From assembly GCA_916048095.2 (NCBI GenBank), contig OU696595.1, positions 1,718,795 through 1,782,794 on the forward strand: DNA of 64,000 bases, given 5' to 3'. The first letter of the stretch is position 1. Every line of letters begins with the position of its first letter. A model generated the notes under the pieces. It worked only from the letters and a program-made list of their open reading frames with translations. It ran no database searches and was not told where the DNA came from. The stretch comes from Sacculina carcini. Taxonomy: Eukaryota; Arthropoda; Thecostraca; Sacculinidae. This document shows positions 18,635 through 29,035 of the stretch, piece after piece. The position numbers and the translations under genes are program-made.

Positions 18635-21600
18635 ATGCCGGTGACACTGAAGTGCGAGGCCGCCGGTTGCGGTGAAATCAAGCGAGGCGATGACATGGCA
18701 ACTTGCATTGCTCTAATGCAGCTTCATCAGCGAAATCTGCACGAACACTCGCAGCGTCAGCCACCGCCCAAAATATGTCGCCCATCGATGGAACAAGGCG
18801 TCGGTGAGGACGACTGGGCCGCTTTCAAACGACGCTGGAGCATGTTCCGTGACTGCACCGAGCTGACACCTAGCCAGATGAATGCACAACTGTTGGCGTG
18901 CTGCTCACCTGAACTGGAAGCGGCCCTCTTCAGAGATGACCCGGACATTGCCTCCCGAAGCGAAGATGAGATACTCGCCGCAATACATCGCCTGGCGGTC
19001 ATTCACGTCGCTCTGAGTGTGCGTCGGACGTCGCTGCTCAAGTGCGTGCAGGATCCAGCGGAGCCAGTGAGGCAGTACGTAGCCCGCCTACGCGGACTCG
19101 CAAACGTATGTCAGTGGACAAAGATAGCTCCCTGCAGCGTAGCAACCTGCACGGGCCGCGCCATCTGTAACTACAGCGACGAAATCGTTAAGCTCGTGCT
19201 CACTAGTGGACTCGCAGACGACGAGATACGGAAGGAAGTCCTGGGGACGCCGTCGATAGATGACCAGAATCTCAATGAAGTATCAGCACTCATCGACGGC
19301 AAGGAGACCGCCGCACGGGCAATGACGGCGGCGTCATCCAGCACAGCAGCCAGCAGCTACCGAAAACAATCGCGGCCGACTAATGTGCATAAGAACGCGT
19401 CGCAAACCCTTTCGAAGGAAGACAATACGGCGCAGGTATTCCAGTGCGCGTGTGGAACCACAACTCCACGGTTTGGCAAAATTCGCGGCAAGCTCAAAGA
19501 GTTTGAAACGTGCATCAACTGCTGGCGCAGAAAACGTGACCAGCAGAAGAAGTCGAATATTCGGGCCAGTGCTGTGGAGGAAACTTTCTGTGTGAATTCC
19601 GCCAGTCTTGAGTCAGGATCGTCAGAAGCGTCAAGTCTCTGGGACAGCTTGTTCGAAACCGCAGGGGCTGTCAACACCAACATTCACACATCGGATGTCA
19701 ACATGGCACACCCAACACTCACAGTCGAGGTCACCGTGGACCAGGCTGCGTACTCTCGCATGAAGCTCCCGAGACCACCGAGCCGCCCGACTAGAGTGAC
19801 AGTCGTAGCAGACTCCGGAGCCCAGACATGTCTCATGGGCAGCTCATTCTTGAAGCGACTTGGTCTCAATGAGCGGCATCTCCACGTCAACAATCGACGA
19901 ATACTGGCGGCAAATAACAAGGAAATACCGGTTGTGGGAGTAATGTGTCTCAAGTTTTCGGGACTAAACAAACAGCGAGAGCAAATCCGTGCAACAGCCG
20001 AAGTGTTCGTCACACCAACAACGAACAAGTTCTACCTAAGTCGATCAGTACTGACACAACTAGGTATCATCGGTCCGGACTTCCCGACAATTGGCGCAGC
20101 GGATCACAGATTGGCCGCTCTCAGCTCAGCGAGCTGCAGCGGTGAACCTCCGTTAGCAGAATGTGGATGCCCAAAGCGAAGTGAGCCGCCAGCCAGGCCC
20201 AAGCAGCTTCCAATTGCACCAACAATGAAGAATGCCGCCACAATGAAAAGTTGGTTACTCAAGCGATACGGGGCATCGACATTCAACGTGTGCCCACATC
20301 AACCGCTGCCAACTATGACAGGTCCTCCTATGGAGATCAGGGTGCAGCCAGACGCCCGACCAGTGGTGACACACCGACCGCCGCATGTGCCCGTACACTG
20401 GCGGCAGACCGTGTCCGAGCAGTTGCATCAGGATGAGAGACTAGGCGTGATAGAGAGCGTTCCACCAAACACGCCCACTACATGGCTGCACAACATGGTA
20501 ATTACTCCAAAGGCAGACGGGACACCAAGGCGCACCGTTGACCTGCAACAGCTAAACCGTTATTGCGACCGAGAAACGCATCACACAGTCCCACCAGCGA
20601 AGCAAGCCAGAGCTGTGCCACCAAACACAGTAAAAACCGTTACAGACGCGTGGAACGGATACCACGCCATCCCGATTCGCCAAGAAGACCGTCACAAGAC
20701 AACTTTCATAACGGAGGAAGGCCGTTTCAGATACTGCCGAGCACCCATGGGATTTATCGCGTCTCAGGATGCGTATACGCAACGGTACGACCCTATCATC
20801 GCGGACATTCCGCGGAAAACTAAGTGCGTCGACGACACATTGTTGTGGGACAGTGATCTGGAGGAGCACTGGTGGCGAGTGATAGAGTACTTAGAGTGGC
20901 TGGGTGGCAACGGCATCATTCTGAATCCGGCAAAGTTCCAATTTTCCTCACTCGAGGTCGATTTTGCGGGGTTTAGAATTACTAACAACGCGCTGCGACC
21001 ACTGCAAAAATATTTCGATGCCATTGCGAATTTCCCACGGCCGCGCAATATCACCGACATCCGAGCGTGGTTCGGCCTGGTGAATCAGGTCTCGCATTAC
21101 GGACGAACAACGAACATGATGGAGCCGTTTAAACCGCTGCTGAGTCCCAAATGCGCGTTCAAATGGGATGCAACGCTCGATGAGGCATTCGAACGCTCCA
21201 AAGCGGCCATAGTCAAAGAAATTCGTCACGGCGTCGAGATATTTGAACCAGGTCGACCAACATGCCTCCACACAGACTGGTCAAAATCTGGGATCGGCTA
21301 CTGGTTGAGACAGAAACATTGTAAATGCAGCACAATCTCGCCAGACTGCTGCACAAGTGGATGGCGCGTAACTCTGGCAGGATCCAGGTTTCTCAGAGCC
21401 GCCGAGCGGCGCTACGCCCCCATCGAAGGCGAAGCGCTCGCAATCATGTGGGCACTGGAAGACACCAAGTTTTTTACTCTGGGATGCAGCAACCTCACCG
21501 TCGTTACGGACCATAAGCCTCTGGTGAAGATTCTGGGCGACCAAGCCATGAGCGCGATCACAAACCCTAGACTGTTCCGCATTAAACAGCGCACTATGAT

Positions 21601-22960
21601 GTGGGGTTACAAGATTGTTCACGTGCCTGGCAAATCCGCTCTTGCCGCGGACGCCACATCGACACATCCTACGGGCATCGCAGACGACGCGGATGATTAC
21701 AGGCCAGATAATCTAGCAACGATTCGAACATCAGACGGCCTCTCCGATGATCTGGAAGTCAACGTCGTAGGGGCAGCCAGGTCAACCGTCCTAAATGCGG
21801 GAGCAGTAACCTGGGAGAGAGTGAGAGAGATGACTGTCAAAGACTCCACACTCCAAGATCTCATTAGAATGATCGAGAATGGATTCCCCACCTCACGCGA
21901 CCGAATCTCGAAAGTCCTACAGCCATACTGGCAGTACAGAGACCGCCTGTGCACCATAGACGGTGTGCCCATGCTGGAGGACAGAATAATTGTGCCGAAG
22001 TCTTTGCGTGGAGAGGTGCTCCGCAGCTTGCACGCAGCTCACCAAGGTACGGGCAAGATGATGGCTCGTGCGGCAAATACGATGTTTTGGCCCGGAATCA
22101 CGGCAGACATTAACAACCAACGAGATGAATGCATAGAATGTTGGCGAATGACGCCTTCTCAAGCGCGGATGCCCCCAACTGAGCCAAGCGTTCCGACCAG
22201 GCCTTTTCAGTCCGTGGCAGCTGATTATTTCAGCACACGATGCAAGGACTACCTTGTCATAGTAAACCGCTTCAGCGGGTGGCCCCATATATCTGCGGCT
22301 CGGTCAGGGTCGCAGGGACTGATAAACACCCTGCTGGCGTACTTTGCCACATTTGGCATCGCCGAAGAACTGAGTACGGACGGTGGGCCAGAGTTTTCAG
22401 CCAAAGCAACGGAATCTTTCCTTGAACGCTGGGGAGTGAGACATCGACGATCGTCGGCTTACCACCCACAGTCCAATGGTCGTGCAGAAGTGGCTGTAAA
22501 GTCGATGAAGCGGCTACTCTCATCGCACTTGGACTGTAACGGCCGGGCAGACGACGAGGCCATCACAGCTGGATTGCTTCAGTATCGGAACACGCCAGAC
22601 GAGGACACGGGAATGTCCCCCTCACAGGTAATATTCGGAAAAAATCTACGTGACCTCTTGCCAGTCGCACCTCGATCACAGGTTTTTACAGAGCAATCAG
22701 TGCATCCGGTGTGGCGAGATGTATGGCAGCAGCGCGAGGCGGCACTTCGGCGGCGATTCATAGCACAGGTGGACGACCTGCAACCGACCACCCGCTGCCT
22801 GCCGCCGTTGGCACCCGGCAGCCGCGTGTTGCTACAAAACCAAGCAGGTACGCACAGCAAGAGGTGGGACCGGACTGGAGTGATCGTGGAATCTAGGCCA
22901 CACGACCAATACCTTATCAAAGTTGATGGATCAGGCCGTCTGACGCGACGCAACCGCTAA
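18635..22960 (+). CDS. Gypsy B Gag-Pol, single ORF
   Basis: The ATG at 18635 opens about 1,441 codons with Gag and Pol fused, no frameshift between them. In order: an N-terminal Cys2/His2-like patch (CEAAGC ... HQRNLHEH), a Gag core, a CxC...CxxC cluster (CACG ... CINC) in place of CCHC knuckles, protease VVADSGAQTCLMG, RT with MVITPKADGTPRRTVDLQQL and catalytic CVDDTLLWD, RNase H HTDWSKSGIGYW and VVTDHKPLV, then integrase with HAAHQGTGKMM ... CIECW, DYFSTRCKDYLVIV, STDGGPEFS and NGRAEVAVKSMKR (Asp, Asp, Glu present). The frame stops at TAA 22958-22960. The same frame stays open beyond it to 23370 with a Pro-rich tail ending RPPARLKDYVLW, so the TAA looks like one recent nonsense change near the C-terminus. 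Confidence 0.9.
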   Translation: MPVTLKCEAAGCGEIKRGDDMATCIALMQLHQRNLHEHSQRQPPPKICRPSMEQGVGEDDWAAFKRRWSMFRDCTELTPSQMNAQLLACCSPELEAALFRDDPDIASRSEDEILAAIHRLAVIHVALSVRRTSLLKCVQDPAEPVRQYVARLRGLANVCQWTKIAPCSVATCTGRAICNYSDEIVKLVLTSGLADDEIRKEVLGTPSIDDQNLNEVSALIDGKETAARAMTAASSSTAASSYRKQSRPTNVHKNASQTLSKEDNTAQVFQCACGTTTPRFGKIRGKLKEFETCINCWRRKRDQQKKSNIRASAVEETFCVNSASLESGSSEASSLWDSLFETAGAVNTNIHTSDVNMAHPTLTVEVTVDQAAYSRMKLPRPPSRPTRVTVVADSGAQTCLMGSSFLKRLGLNERHLHVNNRRILAANNKEIPVVGVMCLKFSGLNKQREQIRATAEVFVTPTTNKFYLSRSVLTQLGIIGPDFPTIGAADHRLAALSSASCSGEPPLAECGCPKRSEPPARPKQLPIAPTMKNAATMKSWLLKRYGASTFNVCPHQPLPTMTGPPMEIRVQPDARPVVTHRPPHVPVHWRQTVSEQLHQDERLGVIESVPPNTPTTWLHNMVITPKADGTPRRTVDLQQLNRYCDRETHHTVPPAKQARAVPPNTVKTVTDAWNGYHAIPIRQEDRHKTTFITEEGRFRYCRAPMGFIASQDAYTQRYDPIIADIPRKTKCVDDTLLWDSDLEEHWWRVIEYLEWLGGNGIILNPAKFQFSSLEVDFAGFRITNNALRPLQKYFDAIANFPRPRNITDIRAWFGLVNQVSHYGRTTNMMEPFKPLLSPKCAFKWDATLDEAFERSKAAIVKEIRHGVEIFEPGRPTCLHTDWSKSGIGYWLRQKHCKCSTISPDCCTSGWRVTLAGSRFLRAAERRYAPIEGEALAIMWALEDTKFFTLGCSNLTVVTDHKPLVKILGDQAMSAITNPRLFRIKQRTMMWGYKIVHVPGKSALAADATSTHPTGIADDADDYRPDNLATIRTSDGLSDDLEVNVVGAARSTVLNAGAVTWERVREMTVKDSTLQDLIRMIENGFPTSRDRISKVLQPYWQYRDRLCTIDGVPMLEDRIIVPKSLRGEVLRSLHAAHQGTGKMMARAANTMFWPGITADINNQRDECIECWRMTPSQARMPPTEPSVPTRPFQSVAADYFSTRCKDYLVIVNRFSGWPHISAARSGSQGLINTLLAYFATFGIAEELSTDGGPEFSAKATESFLERWGVRHRRSSAYHPQSNGRAEVAVKSMKRLLSSHLDCNGRADDEAITAGLLQYRNTPDEDTGMSPSQVIFGKNLRDLLPVAPRSQVFTEQSVHPVWRDVWQQREAALRRRFIAQVDDLQPTTRCLPPLAPGSRVLLQNQAGTHSKRWDRTGVIVESRPHDQYLIKVDGSGRLTRRNR

Positions 22961-23370
22961 TTCATTCGGCAGTTCCGGGTTCTACCATCTCCAGCCACAG
23001 CAGCGCCCTCTTCGTACACAACAGCACCACCTGAGCCGGTTGTCACACATCAGCATGCTCATTCATCAGATGAAGACACCAGGAATCACGCATTACCAGG
23101 AGATGGCGATATATCGACACAGAGTCAGACGGGGGAAGCGACAACACAAGCTGCTCAATTAGAGACAGATGGCCTGGAGCCACCAGCAGTGGCAGCTCAT
23201 CCCGGTGAGACTCCGGTCACACCAGATGCACCACCAAGGTCACAGCCGCTGTCACTACCAGGGTCGCAAGCTCCGTCGCCACCAGCGTCACAGCCGACAC
23301 CACCACTACGACAGCGACCACAACGGGACCGACGACCCCCAGCTCGTCTGAAGGATTATGTCCTATGGTA
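22961..23370 (+). pseudogene. Gypsy B Pol C-terminal tail after premature stop
   Basis: In frame with the upstream ORF, 136 further codons run without a stop from FIRQFRVLPSPA to TAA at 23368-23370. The composition is rich in Pro, Gln, Ser and Thr, ending in a basic RQRPQRDRRPPARLKDY motif typical of Gypsy Pol ends. Confidence 0.7.
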
Positions 23371-23401
23371 AGTTTTTCGCCGGCGAAAAACTTGGGGGGG
23401 A

Positions 23402-23768
23402 TGTAGAAATGCAGCTAATAGTGAGCGAACTGTGCGTAGAGCAGTGTGAATTACGCAAGGTCACCGGCCAGCGTTAGGCACGCATTAATGCGCGTGTGTC
23501 TGCACACACTTCTATGTGATCATTCAGTGTTTGACAGGCGCGCTGATCGCATGTGCCTATTTCGCCCGGTAAGTGGCAATACCCGCTAAACCCATTGTGT
23601 ACTGAGATTGCGTACTCGTATTTCCCAATGCGTGTGTACTGTGTCCCAGCGGGAGTATTTGCGGGCTATTAGAAGTGTTTTGTTGATATGTATATGATTG
23701 TTTTGTTTGCAGATTAAATCATTCGTGAACTTTAATATACGTGTATGTTCCGAATGTCTGTCTGAACA
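23402..23768 (+). repeat. Gypsy B 3' LTR
   Basis: Same 367 bp as 18213-18579 apart from an A for C in GTGTGAATTACG and a G for A in ATTCAGTGTTTG. Near-identity indicates a recent insertion. Confidence 0.92.
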
Positions 23769-24240
23769 AATACATGCAACTCAAGATCTGAACTACTGGC
23801 ATAGACTGAAGCGCTTGAAACTGTATTATCTGCAGAGAAGAAGAGAGCGGTACATAATATTATACGTATGGCGAATGTTGGAGGGTCATTCTCCCAATGT
23901 AGGCCTACATCAGATAATAAACCAAAGACGAGGCTGACTATGTTACGTAGAAGGAACTTCAAGCGTCACACAAAAAATAGGTACAATGGTTCACCATTCC
24001 TTCAAAAATAATGGTACGCGTCTTTTCAACTGCCTGCCACGGGAACTCAACGGAAATATAACGGGAGTGGCACCAGAATCCTTCAAACGACAACTGGACA
24101 AGTGGCTGGCGAACATCGTTGATGAATCTCCCACACCAGGATATCTCAGCTCACATCACAACTCCCTACCGGAGGTCGTCGGAGCATTGAAGATACCACA
24201 GTCCGGTTCCAGCGGAAGTCCACTTCAGCTGCGTCTCTAG
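23769..24240 (+). mobile_element. CR1/Jockey-like LINE, part 2 (RT C-terminus)
   Basis: After the AATAC duplication the LINE frame resumes (DLNYWHRLKRLKLYYLQRRR), the block homologous to the 3839-4324 fragment. It continues in another frame with HHSFKNNGTRLFNCLPRELN and FKRQLDKWLANI, stopping at 24238-24240. Part 1 ended in AIQRSFTSRI, exactly the preceding block of the family. This proves the split was made by Gypsy B. Confidence 0.85.
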
Positions 24241-25261
24241 ACAACGAAATTCTCTAAAGTAACCAAAGTAAGTCTTTCTACAGTTGAATGAATAAGAAAA
24301 TACCTAGCAATTTAGTTTCAAATCAGAAACAAAATACCAGACTCGGGCATTAAACCGCGTGGATTACATCGGAAAATATACTTTTAAAAGTGCAAGACCA
24401 AATAATTACGATAAAAACGTGACTAAACAAGTGATCTTTCCATGACACAAACAAGTCAAGATATATAGGTGGTATATATAGTACGAAATATTGAAACAAA
24501 ATATATATAAACAATTGAAATAGAATAAAAACATTACAACACCACGCAAAGAAACCACAAAGCATCTGCACGGATACAGTACGTCACTTTTTTATAGCGC
24601 CATTGCTGTATTATTTTTACATCATAAAAATCGTAACTTCACATTCTACAATTCCTATCGGAAATCCTATACAAATTATATGATTCTTACCACAGTGAAA
24701 TCAGCACCACAAGAGGAAACAAAATCGACCTTAGTCTGTCTAACCTCAGATTCCTGGTCGTTTCCAAATTAAACAAAACCATTCAGTGTCGACATAGTTC
24801 ACTTTCAGTGTATTAAGATTATAATTTGAGACAAATTTGCCACGAGACTTATATATACAAAATCCGTGAAAAATAATGACACAAATGACGGAAATTCATA
24901 ATGCTCACATCTGCTTTCAAATATTATTCTTTCACAAATCATTCCTCTCTTATTATTGTCCGCTATTTCCCCCTATCTACCCCTTTTTAACCTCTTACTC
25001 TACTTGTGCCACTTCCTGTCTCTGTTTTTTCTTCTTCTATCCTGCTTTCTTCATCTATCCTCTTCTTCGCCTCGCGTTATTGAAATGACTTTCATGAGGT
25101 TAAGTTGCGACGAGATGCGATGGAAAGCAAACACCAATGATACACTCGTTCACTACGGAATGGCAACACACAACACACTTCACATGTGCCTGCAAGCACT
25201 CATTCACTGTGCGCATACAAAATAGAAACACAGACATGGAAATGACAACATACACAAACAC
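24241..25261. other. A/T-rich intergenic DNA, nothing recognised
   Basis: No open frame with family similarity, no clear repeat boundary, a few pyrimidine-rich and CA-rich runs. Confidence 0.6.
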
Positions 25262-25583
25262 ACACACATTAAGAAAATGGAAAAAGTACAAGAATCAGCC
25301 ATAAGAATTCACCAAACATTTGACATACTTCGACAAACTGGAAAAGTTAGGTTTGACAACGCTAGAAGATAGGAGAGTTAGAGGGGACTTGACAACAGTT
25401 TACAGATGTCTTACGAGAAAAGAACAAGTTGAAAATCAGAAGATGTTAGAATACTCCAAATCTAGCAGAAATCACAATTTCGGCTATCAAAAACGCAGGA
25501 TTAAAAACGACATGTTCAAGAGGAAATGCGGCATGACTGGAAGACGGCAGTCACGAGCCTGTCTGACTCATTACTGCCGATAA
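25262..25583 (+). mobile_element. LINE RT thumb fragment
   Basis: MEKVQESAIRIHQ followed, after a one-base shift, by YFDKLEKLGLTTLEDRRVRGDL and VYRCLTRKEQV. This is the LGL-x-LE-x-RR-x-RGD signature of CR1/L2-type LINE C-termini. The 3' part is lost. It lies just downstream of UBL5. Confidence 0.7.
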
Positions 25584-25668
25584 TGAACTGGTAACAATAA
25601 CCAGTAATAACAGATATGAGTGAGCAATGGCCGAGAAACGTCGAGTGGATTTGATGACGTCGTCGCAC

Positions 25669-25890
25669 TCACTGATAATAAAGTTCCAAGTTCATGCCGT
25701 CGTGAATCTCATAGTCCTCGAGTGTGATGTGATTCTTGAATATGTTGTACCATTTCTTCAACACAATCTTCTCCCAGTGTGTGCCTGTCTGCGCAGCGAC
25801 CAGCTTCTTCAAGTCACCGATCGTGTCGTCAGGGTTGCACTTGACCCGCACCTTCTTGCCGAGACGATCATTGCACGTGATCTCAATCAT
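25669..25890 (-). CDS. UBL5: Ubiquitin-like protein 5 (Hub1), complete, single exon
   Basis: The ATG at 25890 gives 73 residues, exactly the family length. The sequence is almost unchanged from other animals: [53 protein letters not shown], and the end [10 protein letters not shown]. It terminates in Tyr-Tyr-Gln rather than the Gly-Gly needed for conjugation, as expected for Hub1, which binds spliceosomal HIND-motif proteins non-covalently and influences splice-site choice in the nucleus. There is no intron. The next recognised feature upstream is a repeat tail at 26131. Confidence 0.97.
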   Translation of the reverse strand: MIEITCNDRLGKKVRVKCNPDDTIGDLKKLVAAQTGTHWEKIVLKKWYNIFKNHITLEDYEIHDGMNLELYYQ

Positions 25891-26130
25891 GACTCAGACA
25901 AATGTACCATATATTGCCCGCCCCGTCGCGCCTCAACCGTCACAGGCTAGATATCACGATAGCAATGCAGTAACGGCCGTTTGTTTTGCTAGAACAAAGG
26001 TGCACTGCCACTATTTGCACGTGTTTTGCAGTTAGCAAACAAAATATCTTGTCGTCACGTCACTCTGATAAATCAAGTGGGATAAAAGACATATCAAAAA
26101 CAATGCCACTAAAAAGCACAAGAAAATAAA

Positions 26131-26190
26131 TAAATCAATCATTTATTTGTATAGTGCCCATCGAAGAACACAAGCGCGACAAACAACAAC
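26131..26190 (-). repeat. GCGC-type tail with (AAAT)n boundary
   Basis: AATAAATAAATCAATCATTTATTTGTATAGTGCCC. On the minus strand this is a GGGCACTATACAAATAAATG terminus followed by an ATTT microsatellite, a diverged member of the tail family. 26190-26650 holds A-rich sequence with nothing recognised. Confidence 0.45.
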
Positions 26191-26649
26191 GAACATGGGA
26201 AAAGAACAAAATTAAACATGAAAACACCGCACACATACACAAAAGAACATGCGGACAACTATAAGAACCAACAAAGATAGGAAGATACTATGAAAGAAGC
26301 CACACACTACAAAACCATATTCACAGTACAATGCAAGAAAGGAAAAGCGGGAAAAGAGCGAAGTTAAGTGAAGAAAAGAGAAATCATTACAAAAACAAGA
26401 AATCGCATCAAAACAAACACAGCAAACAGTCTAAATATTGTACCACAACCAGGAAGAAAACAGATAACCATGTACAATATAAGCAAACAATAAACACACC
26501 AAGAATGATTAAAAGAAATCATAAAACATACACCAATCAAAACAAACAGCTGAATTCATTAACCAAGCGCTAGAAAATATCCAGATATTCCCTCGCAAAT
26601 TCTCCGTTTGACATGTATGTCGCCCAATGTTATGACATTATTACGCCTT

Positions 26650-27060
26650 TTTGTCCATACCTAATTTATTTTACTACATTGTAACATTGTCTATAATAAC
26701 CACCGTGTGGATAGACATGAAATATACATTATGTATATGTTGTGTCATTGTGTATGGTGCGAGAGTGAGTGAGAGATTGTGTGAGAGTGTGAGCGTGTTA
26801 GTGTGCCTGATTGTGTGTAGTTTAATGTGTATGTGTCATGCTGTAACGTGTTTACGCCCTGCGGCGGCGAGCACTTGACCAGCACGCCGCTGATTGGTTG
26901 TTCTGCGTGACTGTCTGAACTGTGTGCTCCCGTGTGTCATGGTGTGAGCGTGGAGTCGTGTTCGAAGTGTGGTAGTGATGTGACGTCTTGTGGGCGCGCG
27001 AGGGGCAGTGATGCCCACGCGCGCCTGTCTGTAATATATTTTTGTTTTTTATTTCTTACA
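26650..27060 (+). repeat. G/T-rich dispersed repeat with GC-rich hairpin, copy 2
   Basis: Matches 9540-9930, including GCGGCGAGC, CGCCGCTGATTGGTTG, GGTGTGAGCGTGGAGTCGTGTT and the terminal GGGCGCGCG...CACGCGCGCC inverted repeat. Here one arm of the stem carries changes. Confidence 0.7.
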
Positions 27061-28307
27061 GTATATGAAAATTTAAACAGATTTTACACACCATTCAATA
27101 CAGAAAGTAAAACACCCATGTTAATCAATATTATTCAGCCTCGCTGAATAAACTGAGCAAATTAACGTAAGAATAGTGAAACAAGGAAATAAAAGCCAGC
27201 AAACAACCAAATAACCCCACAAATAAATACAACAGAAAGGTGGAAAACACAATAGCAACACATGCAGTACAACCAACCAGTTTCGTCTTACTCCATTCGC
27301 TTTACGCTCCAATTTTTCAAAGTATACACAAAAATTTGAATTTCAATAATTGCGGGTGGAATTATCGTTCCATTTGCTTTAAAAACCCTGTGTGTAAAAT
27401 ATTTTTGAGAAATATTATTTTATAGAACTAGCTCAAAGCGATTAAAATTTACAGATTTTTGTACAAAGTGCCATACTCCCAAAGTTTTTATTCCACTCAA
27501 ACAAACTTACTTTTACATTTTTAACGACAAACTTGTGATACATGAATCATAAATTAAGCATAAAAAATTGAAACACAAAATATGCATCAGAATATCATCC
27601 CAGTTCATCTATCTATAAACCACAACATCACATAATTCGTGTTTGGCGCCACTCGATAGCCACACCGTCTGCTCACTTCATTTTTTGCTGCTGGAAAGTC
27701 ACAACTATGTTTATCAACTAATTGTAGAAGAAACTGTTTCTGGTATTAGATATTTGTTAGAGTCAACTTCATTAGTACCACTCCGCGCGCTGCGAAATCG
27801 TTCACGATTCAAGAGTGTGGATGCGGTATGAATCAGTAAGGAAAAGTGAATATTTTGTCCATTCGCAAGCATATTTTCTATAAAACTGTATAAAACTACA
27901 TCAAGACTGTTCATTACTTAATATATGAACTGTTCATTCGATATATTAACTGGGATGACTTTCTGATGCATATTTTCTGTTTCAAATTTTTATAATATAT
28001 TTGATTATCATATTACAAATTTGCATTTACATTTATTTAAAAATTTATCGCGAACAATTTAATTTTTTTGAGCAGAAAAAAGGGAAATATCGCCCTTTGG
28101 CCAAAAATCTTGACACTTTAACCGCTCTGAGCTGGTTCTGAAAAAGAACATTTCTCAAAAATGTATTCAACAGAAATAATTTCAGTGATCAGCATAGTAA
28201 CGTAAGACACTGTAACATTTATTATAGAACACAAGAAACAAAAGAGATATGAAAATTATAACACGGAAACATACAAGAAATAAATATGCAAAAACAGCAT
28301 TCTGTTT
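27061..28307. other. A/T-rich DNA, nothing recognised
   Basis: About 1.2 kb with no family-like frame, no clear repeat and no splice-bounded exon that I could defend. It lies downstream of the lectin-like gene. Confidence 0.55.
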
Positions 28308-28453
28308 TCATTTTTTCTCACAAATGTACGAGAAAGACTTGAAGCAGGGATAAGTTTCAAATGTGGCTGAGTTTGCGCGCCACATTAGAGCATCACAGTA
28401 CGCGACACCACCGTTGTAACTGAAGTCTGTCGAGACCCAAGCCTTAGCTACAC
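28308..28453 (-). CDS. C-type lectin-like gene, last exon
   Basis: The acceptor TTTTGTGAAG precedes 28453, and the exon ends at a stop at 28308-28310. In phase 1 it encodes the C-terminal part of a C-type lectin-like fold: YCDALMWR ... PCFKSFSYICEKK, with three Cys in the spacing of the end of a CTLD. Phase matches the donor of the 28776-28949 exon. Such domains are usually secreted or membrane-anchored and bind carbohydrates or proteins. No EPN or QPD calcium/sugar motif is seen. Confidence 0.6.
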
Positions 28454-28527
28454 CTTCACAAAAATAAACACAAGTAAATGTGTAAATAAAATAACGAGCG
28501 TACAATTTGGAGCTATAATCAAGCTTA

Positions 28528-28617
28528 AATGCTCTTTTTATCCGACATGCCGGATTATTTTTCGACCCCCTGCGTATGGTGCCGGATTATTAGAGCATGT
28601 CGTATAAATAGAGCATT
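28528..28617. mobile_element. 90-bp TA-target MITE in the lectin-like intron
   Basis: Inverted ends AATGCTCTTTTTATCCGACATGC and AATGCTCTATTTATACGACATGC (two mismatches over 23 bases) face each other and abut TA on both sides (28526-28527 and 28618-28619). This fits a Tc1/mariner- or pogo-type non-autonomous element. A second, inner inverted CCGGATTATT pair adds to the hairpin. Confidence 0.65.
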
Positions 28618-28775
28618 TACGGTATACTGTGCAGTTTATGCGTCGGAATACTGAAATAACCACTATTTTTTCACCGAAATTTTGAAGATATATTAAATAC
28701 TAGAATAGAAAACAAAATATGAGGCAATAATTACAAAATCGCTTAGCAGGAATAACCCACTGGAGTTAACGTCAC

Positions 28776-28949
28776 CTGAGCTCTTCATTTGCCGCACAAT
28801 GTTGGCTTCGTTGTCAGTGATGCCAGATGGAGTGATAAGTTGCCAATCTCCAGGACATGAGAGGTTGGCTTCGCGCCAGTTAGTGGAGTCCAGTGAAGTT
28901 TCAAAATCCAGCCAGGAAAAATACACTTGACCATCGAAGCGTATTCCCC
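28776..28949 (-). CDS. C-type lectin-like gene, internal exon
   Basis: A strong acceptor (AATGCTTGCAG before 28949) and a donor (TCAG/GTGACG after 28776) bound 174 bases, phase 1 on both sides. The translation has NWREANLSCPGDWQLITPSG and EANIVRQMKSSG, the first half of a CTLD (W..A...C....LITP). The exon upstream with the signal peptide was not found before the L2 remnant at 29369. A MITE sits in the intron to the last exon. The middle WIG-type strand is weak or missing, so a degenerate CTLD is possible. Confidence 0.58.
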
Positions 28950-29035
28950 CTGCAAGCATTGATACGTTAGTAAAGTTAATAAGCGGCAGTTTGATATCCG
29001 CGTATCATTAGCATGTGCGTAGATCCTGGGGGTAT

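Larger units (their letters stand above)
18213..23768 (+). mobile_element. Ty3/Gypsy LTR retrotransposon B, young, nearly intact
   Basis: Two 367-bp LTRs (18213-18579, 23402-23768) begin TGTAGAAATG, end CTGAACA and differ at only about two positions. The 5-bp target duplication AATAC flanks the element (18208-18212, 23769-23773) and lies inside a LINE frame that resumes on the other side. The polypurine tract is the G-run ending AACTTGGGGGGGA just before 23402. The primer-binding position carries TGATTTAATC rather than a TGG-type tRNA match; see the findings. Confidence 0.93.
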
